From Halorubrum rubrum (GTDB taxonomy: Archaea; Halobacteriota; Halobacteria; Halobacteriales; Haloferacaceae), in the NCBI RefSeq assembly GCF_024494685.1, contig NZ_JANHDM010000006.1, forward strand, positions 1-64,000: 64,000 nt of DNA. The letters run 5' to 3'. The translations under genes and the position numbers were made by a program. Shown here piece after piece: positions 41,231 to 50,308 of this stretch (position 1 is its first letter; every line of letters begins with the position of its first letter). The notes below the pieces were generated by a model, which saw only the letters and a program-made list of their open reading frames with translations, was not told the DNA's origin and did not search any database.

Positions 41231-42445
41231 ATGGAAACGACCGCGGCCTTCGAGGGACTCACGTGTGTCGACTGCGGGGAGACGTTCGACGCCGGGACGG
41301 CCACGCACCGCTGTCCGGACTGTGACGGGATCCTGGACCCGAGCTACGACCTCGACCGGATCGATCTGACGCCCGCGACCCTCGCGGGCCGCCCCGGCGA
41401 GTCGATGTGGCGCTACGAGGAGCTGCTCCCGTTCACGCGCGAGGTCGCGGTGACGCTCGGGGAGGGAGACACCCCGCTCGTCGAGTGTCCCGCGCTGGCG
41501 GCGGCGATGGGCGTCGGACGGGTGCTTCTGAAGGACGAGGGTGCGAACCCGACGGGAACGTTCAAGGACCGCGGGCAGTCGCTCGCCACGACGGCGGCGC
41601 GCGAGCACGGCGCGAGCGACGTGGCGCTGAACAGCGCCGGCAACGCGGGACAGGCGGCCGCGGCGTACGCGGCCCGCGCCGACCTCGACGCGCACGTCTT
41701 CCTCCCGTCGCGGGCGGGCTTCACCCAGAAGGCGATGACGGAGGTCCACGGCGCGGACCTGACCGTGACCGATCCCGTCGGCGGCAACTCGCAGATCGGC
41801 GACGCCGGCCGGGCGTACGCCGCGGCGATGGACGACCACCCCGACTGGTACTCGACGAAGACGTTCGTCACGCCGTATCGCCACGAGGGAAAGAAGACGA
41901 TGGCGCTGGAACTCTTAGAGCAGCTCGACTGGGAGGCACCCGACGCGGTGGTGTACCCGACCGGCGGCGGCGTCGGGCTCGTCGGGATGCACAAGGCGGC
42001 CCGCGAGGCCCGCGAGCTCGGTTGGAGCGACGAGCTCGTGCCGATGTACGCGGCGCAGGCCGCCGGCTGCGCGCCGGTCGTCGACGCCTACGAGGCGGGC
42101 GCGGACCGCCACGAGCCGCTCTCCGACGACCAGGTCGACACCGCCTGTAACGGGATCGCGATCCCCGACCCCGGCGCGAGCCCCCTGATCCTCGAGGCGA
42201 TCCGCGAGTCCGACGGCGGCGCGGTCGCGACGACCGACCGCGAGATCCTCGACGCCGCGATCACCGTCGCCCGCGAGGAGGGGCTCGAGATCGGCGCGAC
42301 GTGTGCGGCGGCGGCCTCGGGCGCGTTCGCGCTCGCGGACTCGGGGGAGTTCGGCCCCGACGACACCGTCGTCCTCCTGAACACCGGCGCGGGCAACAAG
42401 GACGTCGACACGCTGCGGGCGCACCTCGGCGAGAGCGAGGCCTGA
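41231..42445 (+). CDS. thrC: threonine synthase
   Basis: PLP enzyme converting O-phosphohomoserine to threonine. In 404 residues, an N-terminal zinc ribbon (Cys12, Cys15, Cys28, Cys31) precedes the fold II PLP domain. The Schiff-base Lys112 lies in NPTGTFKDRG, then NSAGNAGQAAAAYAARA, PTGGGVGLVGMHKAA (phosphate loop) and GATCAAAASGAFAL. The ATG at 41231 is just before the ribbon. Several archaeal paralogues of this kind exist, and a related beta-replacing activity (for example cysteate synthase) cannot be fully excluded. Confidence 0.9.
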   Translation: METTAAFEGLTCVDCGETFDAGTATHRCPDCDGILDPSYDLDRIDLTPATLAGRPGESMWRYEELLPFTREVAVTLGEGDTPLVECPALAAAMGVGRVLLKDEGANPTGTFKDRGQSLATTAAREHGASDVALNSAGNAGQAAAAYAARADLDAHVFLPSRAGFTQKAMTEVHGADLTVTDPVGGNSQIGDAGRAYAAAMDDHPDWYSTKTFVTPYRHEGKKTMALELLEQLDWEAPDAVVYPTGGGVGLVGMHKAAREARELGWSDELVPMYAAQAAGCAPVVDAYEAGADRHEPLSDDQVDTACNGIAIPDPGASPLILEAIRESDGGAVATTDREILDAAITVAREEGLEIGATCAAAASGAFALADSGEFGPDDTVVLLNTGAGNKDVDTLRAHLGESEA

Positions 42446-42555
42446 CGCGCACGTCGTCGTCCTCGGGGACGACCGCGCATCGTCGACGGTGTAGACGTCC
42501 GTCGTCGTCCCGCACGCGGCGATCCTTTTAGGTCGGCTTCGATCGATCCCGGACC

Positions 42556-44049
42556 ATGCGGATCCCGTCTCGGAGCGGCGTCGGACGACCGCTCGGACCC
42601 TCAGCGTTCGCGGTCGTCCTGTACGTCGGGATTCCTGGGCTCGCGTCCGACGCGGTCGCGGCGGTGGCGTGTACCGCGTGGATCGTGACCTGGTGGATGA
42701 CGGAGGCGGTCCCGATCCCCGTGACGAGCCTGCTGCCGGTCGTCTTGTTCCCGACCACGGGCACGCTCGACGCCGCGGGAACGACGACCGCCTACGGCGA
42801 CCCGATCGTGTTCCTGCTTCTGGGCGGGTTCCTGCTCGCGCTCGCGGTCGAGCGGACCGGGCTCCACGAGCGGATCTCGCTTCTCGTCATCACTCGCGTC
42901 GGCGTGAGCGCGCCGGGGCTGCTGTTCGGCTTCATGGCCGCGACCGCGCTGTTGTCGATGTGGATCTCGAACACCGCGACCGCGATGTTGATGGTGCCGA
43001 TCGCGGTCGCGGTGCTCTCGCAGACGCACACGGTGACTGGGGGTCCGCAGGTTTCCGTCCCCGACGACGTCGGCGACATCGTCCGCGACGCCGACGCGGA
43101 CCCGCCGGCGCTTCCCGCGACGCGGTTCGGGGTCGCACTCATGCTCGGGATCGCGTACGCGGCCTCCGTCGGCGGGGTCGGAACGCTCATCGGCAGCCCG
43201 CCGAACGCGGTGCTCGCGGGGGTCGCGGAGAGTCGGCTCGGCGTCGAGGTCGGCTTTCTCGAGTGGATGCGGTTCGGGCTCCCCGTCGCGGCCGTCGGCA
43301 CGCTCGCGGTGTGGGCGACGCTGATCGTCGTCCTCCGACCGAGCGTCGACGTGGTTCCGGGACGCGAGCGCGTCGCGGCGCACAAGCTGTCCGAGCTCGC
43401 CCCCGCGTCGACGGGCGAGCGGCGCGTGGCGGCCCTGTTCGGTCTCGTCGCGGTCGGGTGGCTGACCCGCCCGTTCCTGATCGCGCCGGTCCTGCCCGCA
43501 GTCACGGACGCGACGATCGCCGTCGCGGGCGGGATCGCGGCGTTCCTCGTGCCGACGGGCCCACGCCGGGAGTTCCTGCTCGACTGGGAGTACGCGCTCC
43601 GGCTCCCGTGGGGCGTGCTCCTGCTTTTGGGAGCCGGGTTCGCGCTCGCCCGCGCCTTCCAGCGAACCGGTCTCGACGGGCGGGCGGCAGACCTCATCGC
43701 GGGCGCGGGGGTCTCGGGCGGGCTGGGGCTCGTCGTGCTGCTCGCGGTCACCGTCGTCCTCCTGACGAACGTCACCTCCAACACCGCGACCGCGTCGGTG
43801 TTCACGCCGATCGCGGTCGCCGTCGCGGGCTCGGCCGGCGCGCCGCCGCTGACGCTCATGGCGACGGTCGCGCTCACGGCGTCGTTCGCGTTCGTGCTCC
43901 CCGTCGCCACCGCGCCCAACGCCATCGTCTTCGGCTCGGGATACCTCACGATCCCCGAGATGGCGCGGGTCGGTGCCGCCGTCAGCGTCGTCGGGATCGC
44001 GGTCATCGTCGCCGGCGTCGTCTGGTGGCTCCCGATCGTCTGGGGGTGA
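42556..44049 (+). CDS. SLC13/DASS family anion transporter
   Basis: A 497-residue sodium-coupled transporter for dicarboxylates or sulfate. It has two Ser-Asn-Thr motifs, one in each half, as in the DASS fold (SNTATAMLM at ~138 and SNTATASVFTPI near the end). WMTEAVPIPVTSLLPVVLFPTTG is the family signature, with KLSELAPASTGERRVA as the central loop. A loop of ~20 acidic residues follows SQTHTVTGG. The substrate could be citrate, succinate or sulfate. A CTTTTAGGTC box at ~42525-42534 precedes it. Confidence 0.87.
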   Translation: MRIPSRSGVGRPLGPSAFAVVLYVGIPGLASDAVAAVACTAWIVTWWMTEAVPIPVTSLLPVVLFPTTGTLDAAGTTTAYGDPIVFLLLGGFLLALAVERTGLHERISLLVITRVGVSAPGLLFGFMAATALLSMWISNTATAMLMVPIAVAVLSQTHTVTGGPQVSVPDDVGDIVRDADADPPALPATRFGVALMLGIAYAASVGGVGTLIGSPPNAVLAGVAESRLGVEVGFLEWMRFGLPVAAVGTLAVWATLIVVLRPSVDVVPGRERVAAHKLSELAPASTGERRVAALFGLVAVGWLTRPFLIAPVLPAVTDATIAVAGGIAAFLVPTGPRREFLLDWEYALRLPWGVLLLLGAGFALARAFQRTGLDGRAADLIAGAGVSGGLGLVVLLAVTVVLLTNVTSNTATASVFTPIAVAVAGSAGAPPLTLMATVALTASFAFVLPVATAPNAIVFGSGYLTIPEMARVGAAVSVVGIAVIVAGVVWWLPIVWG

Positions 44050-44102
44050 GGCGGCCCCGCCGAACCGGAACCACTAGGGCGGGCGGCGGCCACCCCTCGC
44101 GC

Positions 44103-45056
44103 ATGGAACTCGGCGTCATCGGACTCGGGCGGATGGGGCGGATCGTCGTCGACCGGAGCCTCGCGGCGGGTCACGACGTGGTCGCGTTCGACCTCTCGGC
44201 GGAGGCGACCGCGGCGGCCGCGGAGGCGGGCGCGGAGCCCGCGGACTCCGTCGCCGACCTCTGTGACCGGCTCGACGGGTCGGGCGAGGAGGACGGAGGC
44301 GAGTCGAGCGCGGGAGACGGCAAGCGGATCTGGCTCATGGTTCCCGCGGGCGACGCGGTCGACGCCACGCTCGCCGACCTCGAGCCGCACCTCGGGAGCG
44401 AGGACGTGGTCGTCGACGGCGGCAACTCACACTTCGAGGCGTCGGTCCGCCGCGCGGAGGGGACCGACGCGGCCTACCTCGACTGCGGGACCTCGGGCGG
44501 GCCCGCGAGCGCCGAGGAGGGCTTCTCTCTGATGGTGGGCGGCCCGGAGCCGGCCTACGAGGAACTCGTGCCCGTCTTCGACGCGGTCGCGACCGGCCCC
44601 GACGGCCACGACCGGATGGGCGGGTCCGGCTCGGGCCACTACGTGAAGATGGTCCACAACGGCGTGGAGTACGCGCTGATGCAGGCGTACGGCGAGGGGT
44701 TCGAGCTGCTCGCGGAGGGCCGGTACGACCTCGAGATGGAGTCGGTCGCGCGCACCTGGAACAACGGCGCGGTGATCCGGTCGTGGCTGCTCGAGCTCTG
44801 CGAGGAGGCGTTCCGCGAGGAGGGGAACGACCTCGGCGACGTCGCCGACCACGTCGCGGGCGGGTCGACCGGGACGTGGACCGTCGAGGAGGCGCTCGAG
44901 CAGGAGGTTCCCGTTCCGCTCATCTACGGGGCGCTCGCCGAGCGGTTCGACTCGCGCAACGAGGGCCGGTTCTCGCGGCGGCTCGCCAACCGGCTGCGCT
45001 ACGGCTTCGGTCGCCACGAGGTGAAACGCCGGAACGAGGAGAGCGCGGAGGAGTAG
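44103..45056 (+). CDS. gnd: 6-phosphogluconate dehydrogenase (decarboxylating), short form
   Basis: Oxidises 6-phosphogluconate to ribulose-5-phosphate; haloarchaeal homologues use NAD or NADP for pentose supply. The 317 residues include the Rossmann GVIGLGRMG, IWLMVPAGDAVDATLADL, VVDGGNSHFEASVRRA, LDCGTSGGPASAEEGFSLMVGG, and catalytic GSGSGHYVKMVHNGVEYALMQAYGEGFELL. The ~300-residue length is that of the archaeal/Gram-positive short class. An acidic insert lies at ~60-72. Separate from the DASS gene by ~50 nt. Followed by element copy E. Confidence 0.92.
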   Translation: MELGVIGLGRMGRIVVDRSLAAGHDVVAFDLSAEATAAAAEAGAEPADSVADLCDRLDGSGEEDGGESSAGDGKRIWLMVPAGDAVDATLADLEPHLGSEDVVVDGGNSHFEASVRRAEGTDAAYLDCGTSGGPASAEEGFSLMVGGPEPAYEELVPVFDAVATGPDGHDRMGGSGSGHYVKMVHNGVEYALMQAYGEGFELLAEGRYDLEMESVARTWNNGAVIRSWLLELCEEAFREEGNDLGDVADHVAGGSTGTWTVEEALEQEVPVPLIYGALAERFDSRNEGRFSRRLANRLRYGFGRHEVKRRNEESAEE

Positions 45057-45110
45057 CGGACTAGGAACGCGTGATCGGAGCCGAATACATCCCATCGGTG
45101 GAGTGTTCTT

Positions 45111-45455
45111 CCGCGGTGGCGTCGCCGGCGGCTCCGCCGCCGGCTGCCAGAGGCGCGTAGCGCCTCGCTGCGCCGGTGAGCGGGCCGAAGGCCCGCGAAC
45201 CCGACCGCGAGGGACGCGGCGAGCGAGGTGCGAGTGTGAAACGAGCACCTCGATTGCGAGCGGTGAAACCGCGAGCAACGAGCCGCGAGGCTGGGGAGGC
45301 GTGAGGTGCGGGGCTGTGCGGTTCGGGTGGGATTCAAAGGGGCAGTCGCGAGGACGACGGCGGCCGACGTAAGCACCACAGGGAGTGAGTGAAACGAACG
45401 ACCGAGGAGCGCAGCGAGGCCCCCGAGTCTTCGCGACTGGGGCTTTGGAGACGGC
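45111..45455 (-). repeat. structured dispersed element, copy E
   Basis: The longest copy. On the plus strand AGTCGCGAGGAC (45344-45355) pairs with GTCTTCGCGACT (45427-45438), allowing one G-T wobble. Outer hairpins with tight loops follow, such as CCGGCGGC TCC GCCGCCGG and AGGCGC GTA GCGCCT, in a ~85-bp section nearly identical to copy F. The CCAAAG end faces the downstream small gene. Non-coding; the leftover gap 45456-45652 shows only an AACGCTTATG box near 45613. Confidence 0.8.
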
Positions 45456-45652
45456 CTCTCCAGCCGTGTTTTCAGCATCGTACAGCCGACCGGCTGGGGC
45501 TTCGACGGTGTTCTCCGTGCTGGCACGATGAACCACTGACTAACCGAGACCCGAACGCCGGCTCTCGTATTGTCGTCACGCGACGAGTATCAGGATCGTC
45601 CATCCGCGAGTAACGCTTATGTGTGATCGTGGCAGAGGTTAGCACGCACAGA

Positions 45653-45997
45653 ATGTTCGAACGCTTCTCGAGCGGATACTACCTGGGCGAACTGTACGTG
45701 GAGCCCCACGACGGCGACCGAGCCGCCATCCAGCGGGCCGACCACGAGCGGGTCAACGAGCAGCTGTACGCGGACGGCGAGGGGATCGAGCGACTCGACG
45801 CGCCGCTGGTGATGAAACTCGATTCGGGCCACATCCCGGTCGACGGCGACGAGGGCGTCCCGAGCGGGACGCTCGCGGTTCCCCGACCGCTCGCGGACGA
45901 CGACCTGCCGTCCAGGCGGAACGTCCTCCTGGCGGACGCCGACCGCGCCGAGAGCCTCCTCCGGTGGGAGGGATGGGAGCCGTACGTGGACGTCTGA
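45653..45997 (+). CDS. small haloarchaeal protein (DUF5802-like)
   Basis: A 114-residue acidic protein: MFERFSSGYYLGELYVEPHDGDRAAIQRADHERVNEQLYADGEGIERLDAPLVMKLDSGHIPVDGDEGVP, then a C-terminal LLADADRAESLLRWEGWEPYV. It is conserved among haloarchaea; function is unknown. It is the only gene between inverted element copies E and F. The start is the ATG matching the conserved N-terminus; an ATG 30 nt upstream is in frame but less likely. Confidence 0.78.
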   Translation: MFERFSSGYYLGELYVEPHDGDRAAIQRADHERVNEQLYADGEGIERLDAPLVMKLDSGHIPVDGDEGVPSGTLAVPRPLADDDLPSRRNVLLADADRAESLLRWEGWEPYVDV

Positions 45998-46075
45998 GGA
46001 CGCTCGATCGAAGCGTTCGGCGGGTTTTTCCGGGGCGAACAGTATCTTCGAGGTCCAGTCGCTCGGCTATACTCG

Positions 46076-46387
46076 GTTGCTGGCGCGGTGAACACTTCCA
46101 AAGCCCCAGCCGGGAGGCGGGCGCACGCTCGTTGCGCTCCTCACTCAGTCCCTATCGCTCCTTCGTTGCGGTGCTTACGTCGCCTGCGCCCGCCTCCCGG
46201 CTGCCCCTTTGAGTCCCGCCCCGCACAGCACCGCACCTCACGCCTCCCCAGCCTCGCCACTCGCGCTTTTCAAGCGCTCGTGGCGTCCCTCGCGGGCCGG
46301 TCGCGGGCCTCCGGCCCGCTCACCGGCGCAGCGAGGCGCTACGCGCCTCTGGCAGCCGGCGGCGGAGCCGCCGGCGACGCCACCGCG
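46076..46387 (+). repeat. structured dispersed element, copy F
   Basis: The stem in the conserved position has a different sequence: AGCCGGGAGGCGGGCGCA (46108-46125) pairs perfectly with TGCGCCCGCCTCCCGGCT (46185-46202). The flanks CCAAAGCCCC and GCCCCTTTGAGTCCC are unchanged. The second hairpin is GCCAC/GTGGC. The outer ~85 bp match copy E. Inverted relative to copy E, with one small gene between. The rest of 45998-46464 holds nothing else apart from a possible promoter for the next gene. Confidence 0.82.
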
Positions 46388-46464
46388 CTCGGGTAGACTT
46401 CTCCGATCGACGCCTAAACGTCGCCGGTCGACGCACCTTTGAGGGCGGCGCGGGACCTGCCCCC

Positions 46465-47388
46465 ATGATCGACCGGCTGCTCGGGCGCGCCGAGCTGAAA
46501 GAGCGGATCGCGGAGCTCGAAGCGGAGAAACGCCACCTCGAGCGACGTGCGGAGGCCGAAGAGGAGCGGCGGTCGGACGCGGTCGCGGACCGCCAGCGCG
46601 CCGAGGAGCGCGTCAACCGGCTCGAAAAGCGGATCGAGTCGCTGGAGGACCGTGTCGAGCGCGCCGAAGGCGACGAGGAGACGGTTGAGTTCCGCCGCGT
46701 GAGCGACGCCCACGGCCGGCGTCTCGACGACGTGCTCGGCCGACTTCGGGGGATCGAGAGCGACGACCCGGAGGGCGTGCTCACCGCGTTCGTCCCCGAC
46801 GGCGCGCTCCCCGAGAGCGTCGGCGAGCACCTCGGCGACCGGTCGTCGCTCGTCCGGCGGGCCGCGCCCGCGGTCGTCGTCGCCGACGACACCGGCGCGG
46901 TGAGCGCCGCGCTCTCGACGCCGATCGAGCCGGACCCCTTCGACCGGTGGGCCGACCGCGTGCGACTGCCCGACGAGTGGTTCCGCCCGACCGGGCGGTT
47001 CGCGTTCGCGCTGGTCCGGTCGGACACGTTCGCACTGGGGATCTACGAGGGCGACGAGCGGGTCGACTTCGAGGGGTTCACCTCCGACGTGAAGGCCGCC
47101 CACTCCAAGGGGGGGTTCTCGCAGGGGCGCTTCGAGCGCCGGCGCGAGGGCCAGATCGACGACCACCTCGATCGTGCGCGCGACGCCCTCGTCGACCGCG
47201 ACGACGACGGGAACGGCGGGGGAACGGAGGCGATCGACCGAACGATCGTCGTCGGCGAGCGAAGCGTGCTCGGGGAGGTCCGAGATCTCGCCGATCACAC
47301 GGACGTGACCGACGCGACCGGTCGGCCCGAGGACGCGCTCGAGGACGCGTTCCGCGACTTCTGGACCGTCCGAATTCACGCCATCTGA
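46465..47388 (+). CDS. Vms1/ANKZF1-type release-factor homologue (archaeal VLRF1)
   Basis: A 307-residue protein: residues 1-80 are a strong coiled coil (LKERIAELEAEKRHLERRAEAEEERR through NRLEKRIESLEDRVERAE). Residues ~100-290 form an eRF1-domain-2-like fold with SKGGFSQGRFERRREGQ, in which Gln220 takes the place of the catalytic Gln of Vms1/release factors. In eukaryotes Vms1/ANKZF1 cleaves peptidyl-tRNA from stalled ribosomes. A ribosome-rescue role here is inference from the motif and fold. No termination-codon recognition domain is present. Confidence 0.8.
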   Translation: MIDRLLGRAELKERIAELEAEKRHLERRAEAEEERRSDAVADRQRAEERVNRLEKRIESLEDRVERAEGDEETVEFRRVSDAHGRRLDDVLGRLRGIESDDPEGVLTAFVPDGALPESVGEHLGDRSSLVRRAAPAVVVADDTGAVSAALSTPIEPDPFDRWADRVRLPDEWFRPTGRFAFALVRSDTFALGIYEGDERVDFEGFTSDVKAAHSKGGFSQGRFERRREGQIDDHLDRARDALVDRDDDGNGGGTEAIDRTIVVGERSVLGEVRDLADHTDVTDATGRPEDALEDAFRDFWTVRIHAI

Positions 47389-47440
47389 GGGGACAGCGTC
47401 CGCCGTCCCCCGTCGGAGCTGGGTGAGGCCCGAAAAATGG

Positions 47441-47457
47441 TGCCAATAACTATGGCA
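47441..47457. promoter_or_regulatory. short inverted repeat upstream of the secreted protease
   Basis: TGCCA and TGGCA with a 7-nt AT-rich spacer (ATAACTA) lie about 125 nt upstream of the protease ATG. A closer CATAACACTAAACC block (~47547) is the better TATA candidate. Weak evidence for regulation. Confidence 0.25.
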
Positions 47458-47580
47458 TTCGCACGCGAACGTCATCTCGGAGGGACTCGTCACACGCTCC
47501 CTCCCCCCTTTCTCGACTCGAGCGGGGACCGCGGCGGCTGACCCCCATAACACTAAACCGAGGACGGACGGTTATCGGCC

Positions 47581-49830
47581 ATGCATCGGTTGAGGTCGTC
47601 TCCCGGCGTTCGTACCGTCGTCGTCGCGTTGCTGACCGCCTCGCTCCTCCTGTGTGGCGCCGTCGTCGTCGCGGGCGGCGGGCCGGGCGTCGCGGCGTCG
47701 ACGGGCGGTGTCTCTCCCGTCGATTCGACCGGTCCTCCAGTCGAGCCGGCCGACACGTTCGCGTTCGCGGACGGCGCGGCCGCGGACGGTTCGACGGGGT
47801 CGCTCGGCGAGGTGGGAGCGGGAACCGCCGACGTGGGCGACGAGGACACCATCGGCGTCCGGAACGAACTCTCCGCGGACGACGAGCCGGGGACCGTCGC
47901 CGTCACCACGACGGCGCACCTCCCGGACCGCGTCACGGGCCTCGAGATCACCCTTCTGACCGCGAACGACGACGCGATCGAGGCGGACGGGTTCGAGCGC
48001 GTCGACGACGCGGACGGAGAGACCTGGGAGTGGGACGGCGAGACCGAGCGTCCCTCGCTGGCGTACGCGATGGACGCGAACGTCTCGGCTGAGGAGTCGG
48101 GCCCGCTGGCGACGGGCGGGACCTACCGCTTCGTCGATACGGGCGAGTGGGCGCTCGTGCGGACGCCGCGGGTCGCCATCAGGGGATCGTACACCGGTCA
48201 GACACGGATCCGATCCGCTCGCGAGAACGCCGTCGACGGCGAGGGCGTCGCCTCCCAGGCGATGGCGTTCCTCGGCCCCTACGAGGAACACGTCCGCGAG
48301 ACCGACGACCAGCGATACCGGCTGATCGTGCCCGAGGCGGCGGAGATGGAGGCGCCCCCCGACGACGTCTTCGGCGCGTTCGAGGGGGCGAGCGACGCCC
48401 TCCGCGTGGGCGGCGTCGACGACGAGGTCGTCGCGATCGCGGCCCCCACCGGCGAGGTGACCTGGGCGGTTCGCGGGCTCCAGACCGGCGACGCCGACCT
48501 GTGGGTCCGCGACAGGGAGCCGGCCGGGACCGCCGACGACGTGTGGACACACGAGTACGTCCACACGCGACAGGCGTACGAGCCGGAGGCGAGCGCGCGG
48601 TGGTTCACCGAGGCGAGCGCGACCTACTACGCCGCGCTGTTCGCGCTCGATCGCGGCGCGACCGACTTCGATTCCTTCGAACGGACGCTGGCGCGCGGCG
48701 AGCGCGACCCGGCCGCCTCGTCGGTCCTCGCCGATCCGGGGACGTGGCAGCGGAACGCCGACTACACCAAGGGATCGCTCGTCGCCGGCGAGATCGATCG
48801 CCGGATCCGGCTGGCCAGCGACGGACGCGCGTCGCTCGCGACCGTCTTCCGCGACCTCAACGACGACGCGGATCCGGTCACGAACCGCGCGTTCCTCGAC
48901 GCGGTCGAGGAGGCGGCCGCGGAGAGCGGCGACGACGAGGCGGCCGCCGCGGTCCGCGAGGCGGCCGAAGGGTGGATCACGACGAGCGAGGTCCCGGAGA
49001 CGTGGGACCGCGACGCCCACGCGGAGGCGTTCGGCGAGACGCCCGCGCAGATCGGGTACGCGCTCGCCGCCGACGGCGTCCGCGCGACCGGCGAGTACCG
49101 GAACCGAACCGTCGACCGGGATCCGGTCCGGCTCGTCACCGGAGAGTCCCTCGCGCTCGCGGTCGACGTCTCCAACACCGGCGGTGTCGAGGGAGGCTAC
49201 GACCTGTCGCTGTCGCTCGACGGCGAGACGGTCGAGACTCGAAACGGAACGCTCGACGCGGGCGAGGCGGCGACGGAGCGGTTCGACCGCGAGTTCGCGG
49301 AACCCGGCGAGTACGCGATCCAGGTCGGCAGCGAGACGCTCACCGTCGTCGTCTCGGAACCCGCCGACCCGCTCGTTCGTGACGTCGCGGTCGACGCCGA
49401 TCGCGTGACCGCCGGCGAGTCGGTGGTCGCCACCGCGACCGTCGCCAACGACGCGTCGATCCCCGCGGGATCGGACGTCGAGTTCGTCGTCGACGGCGAG
49501 ACGGTCGGGACGGAGCCGGTCCGTCTCGACGCCGGCGGCGAGACGACCGTCGAGCGCGAGGTCCGCGTTCCGGGCTCCGGCGACGCCGACGTCGTGACCG
49601 TGAGCGTCGTCGGCCCGGCGGACGAGGCCTCGACGACGGTGGGGGTCGACCGCGACTCCGGGGGGGACGACGGCTCGGCCGACGGTGCGGAGGGCGGCGG
49701 CGGCGAAACCGGGGGCGACGCCGGACCTGGGGGAGTCACCGACGACGGCGTGCCCGGATTCGGTCCGGTCGTCGCGCTCGTCGCGTTGCTCGCGCTCGCC
49801 GGACTGGCGGTTCGGCGCGAGTCGCGGTGA
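47581..49830 (+). CDS. secreted metalloprotease-like protein with PGF-CTERM anchor
   Basis: A 749-residue exported protein. An N-terminal signal (VVVALLTASLLLCGAVVVAG) is followed by a beta-rich domain. The zinc site is HEYVH at 324-328 with Glu344 in WFTEASATYY, matching the HExxH...E gluzincin pattern. From ~500 there are two CARDB-like beta domains (ESLALAVDVSNTGGVEGGYDLSLSLDGE and GESVVATATVANDASIPAGSDVEFVVDGE). A Gly/Asp linker and the PGF-CTERM sorting signal (PGFGP, hydrophobic helix, RRESR) complete it. It is expected to be lipid-anchored by archaeosortase A. Substrate unknown. Confidence 0.85.
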   Translation: MHRLRSSPGVRTVVVALLTASLLLCGAVVVAGGGPGVAASTGGVSPVDSTGPPVEPADTFAFADGAAADGSTGSLGEVGAGTADVGDEDTIGVRNELSADDEPGTVAVTTTAHLPDRVTGLEITLLTANDDAIEADGFERVDDADGETWEWDGETERPSLAYAMDANVSAEESGPLATGGTYRFVDTGEWALVRTPRVAIRGSYTGQTRIRSARENAVDGEGVASQAMAFLGPYEEHVRETDDQRYRLIVPEAAEMEAPPDDVFGAFEGASDALRVGGVDDEVVAIAAPTGEVTWAVRGLQTGDADLWVRDREPAGTADDVWTHEYVHTRQAYEPEASARWFTEASATYYAALFALDRGATDFDSFERTLARGERDPAASSVLADPGTWQRNADYTKGSLVAGEIDRRIRLASDGRASLATVFRDLNDDADPVTNRAFLDAVEEAAAESGDDEAAAAVREAAEGWITTSEVPETWDRDAHAEAFGETPAQIGYALAADGVRATGEYRNRTVDRDPVRLVTGESLALAVDVSNTGGVEGGYDLSLSLDGETVETRNGTLDAGEAATERFDREFAEPGEYAIQVGSETLTVVVSEPADPLVRDVAVDADRVTAGESVVATATVANDASIPAGSDVEFVVDGETVGTEPVRLDAGGETTVEREVRVPGSGDADVVTVSVVGPADEASTTVGVDRDSGGDDGSADGAEGGGGETGGDAGPGGVTDDGVPGFGPVVALVALLALAGLAVRRESR

Positions 49831-49849
49831 GGGGCCACGGCGAAGCCGG

Positions 49850-50209
49850 TCACCCGACGCTGTTCCGTAGTTCCGGGACCAGCTCGCCGGCGTCCACCGG
49901 CTTGGTCACGTAGCCGTCCGCGCCCGCCTTCACCGCCTCCATCATCTTCTCCTCCTGGTCGACGCTCGTACACATCACGACCACGGCGTCCGGCCACCGG
50001 TCCTTTATCTCTCGGGTCGCCTCGATACCGGTCATCTCCGGCATCACGACGTCCATCGACACGGCGTCGGGTTCGTATGCCTCGAACAGCTCCACCGCCT
50101 CCGCGCCGTTCTCCGCCTCGGCGACGACCTCGAAGGGCCCCTCCAGCGCGTCCCGAACGACGGTCCGTTGGAACGAGGAGTCGTCGACGACGAGCACCCG
50201 GTCGGTCAT
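49850..50209 (-). CDS. cheY: CheY-like response regulator
   Basis: A 119-residue stand-alone receiver domain: acidic pocket VVDDSS, phosphoacceptor Asp53 in SMDVVMPEMTG, Thr81/Ser82, and Lys103 in TKP. The length is CheY-like with no output domain. No other chemotaxis genes are adjacent, so it may serve chemotaxis or another phosphorelay. It diverges from the phoU gene. Confidence 0.85.
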   Translation of the reverse strand: MTDRVLVVDDSSFQRTVVRDALEGPFEVVAEAENGAEAVELFEAYEPDAVSMDVVMPEMTGIEATREIKDRWPDAVVVMCTSVDQEEKMMEAVKAGADGYVTKPVDAGELVPELRNSVG

Positions 50210-50308
50210 GTCAGTCCGTCGGTACAGATCGATTTAAGTCCGCGGATCGACTCCGAGAATTGCCCGGATCGCGCCCGGCAGGTCGCTCGCGAACACCCGA
50301 TCCGACGT

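Noticed and set aside
45057-45652. Coding frames in the repeats downstream of gnd and at other element copies
   Set aside because: Frames through the copies encode Pro/Arg-rich peptides that change with each copy, while the stems are conserved by pairing, so the DNA or RNA structure is the selected feature.
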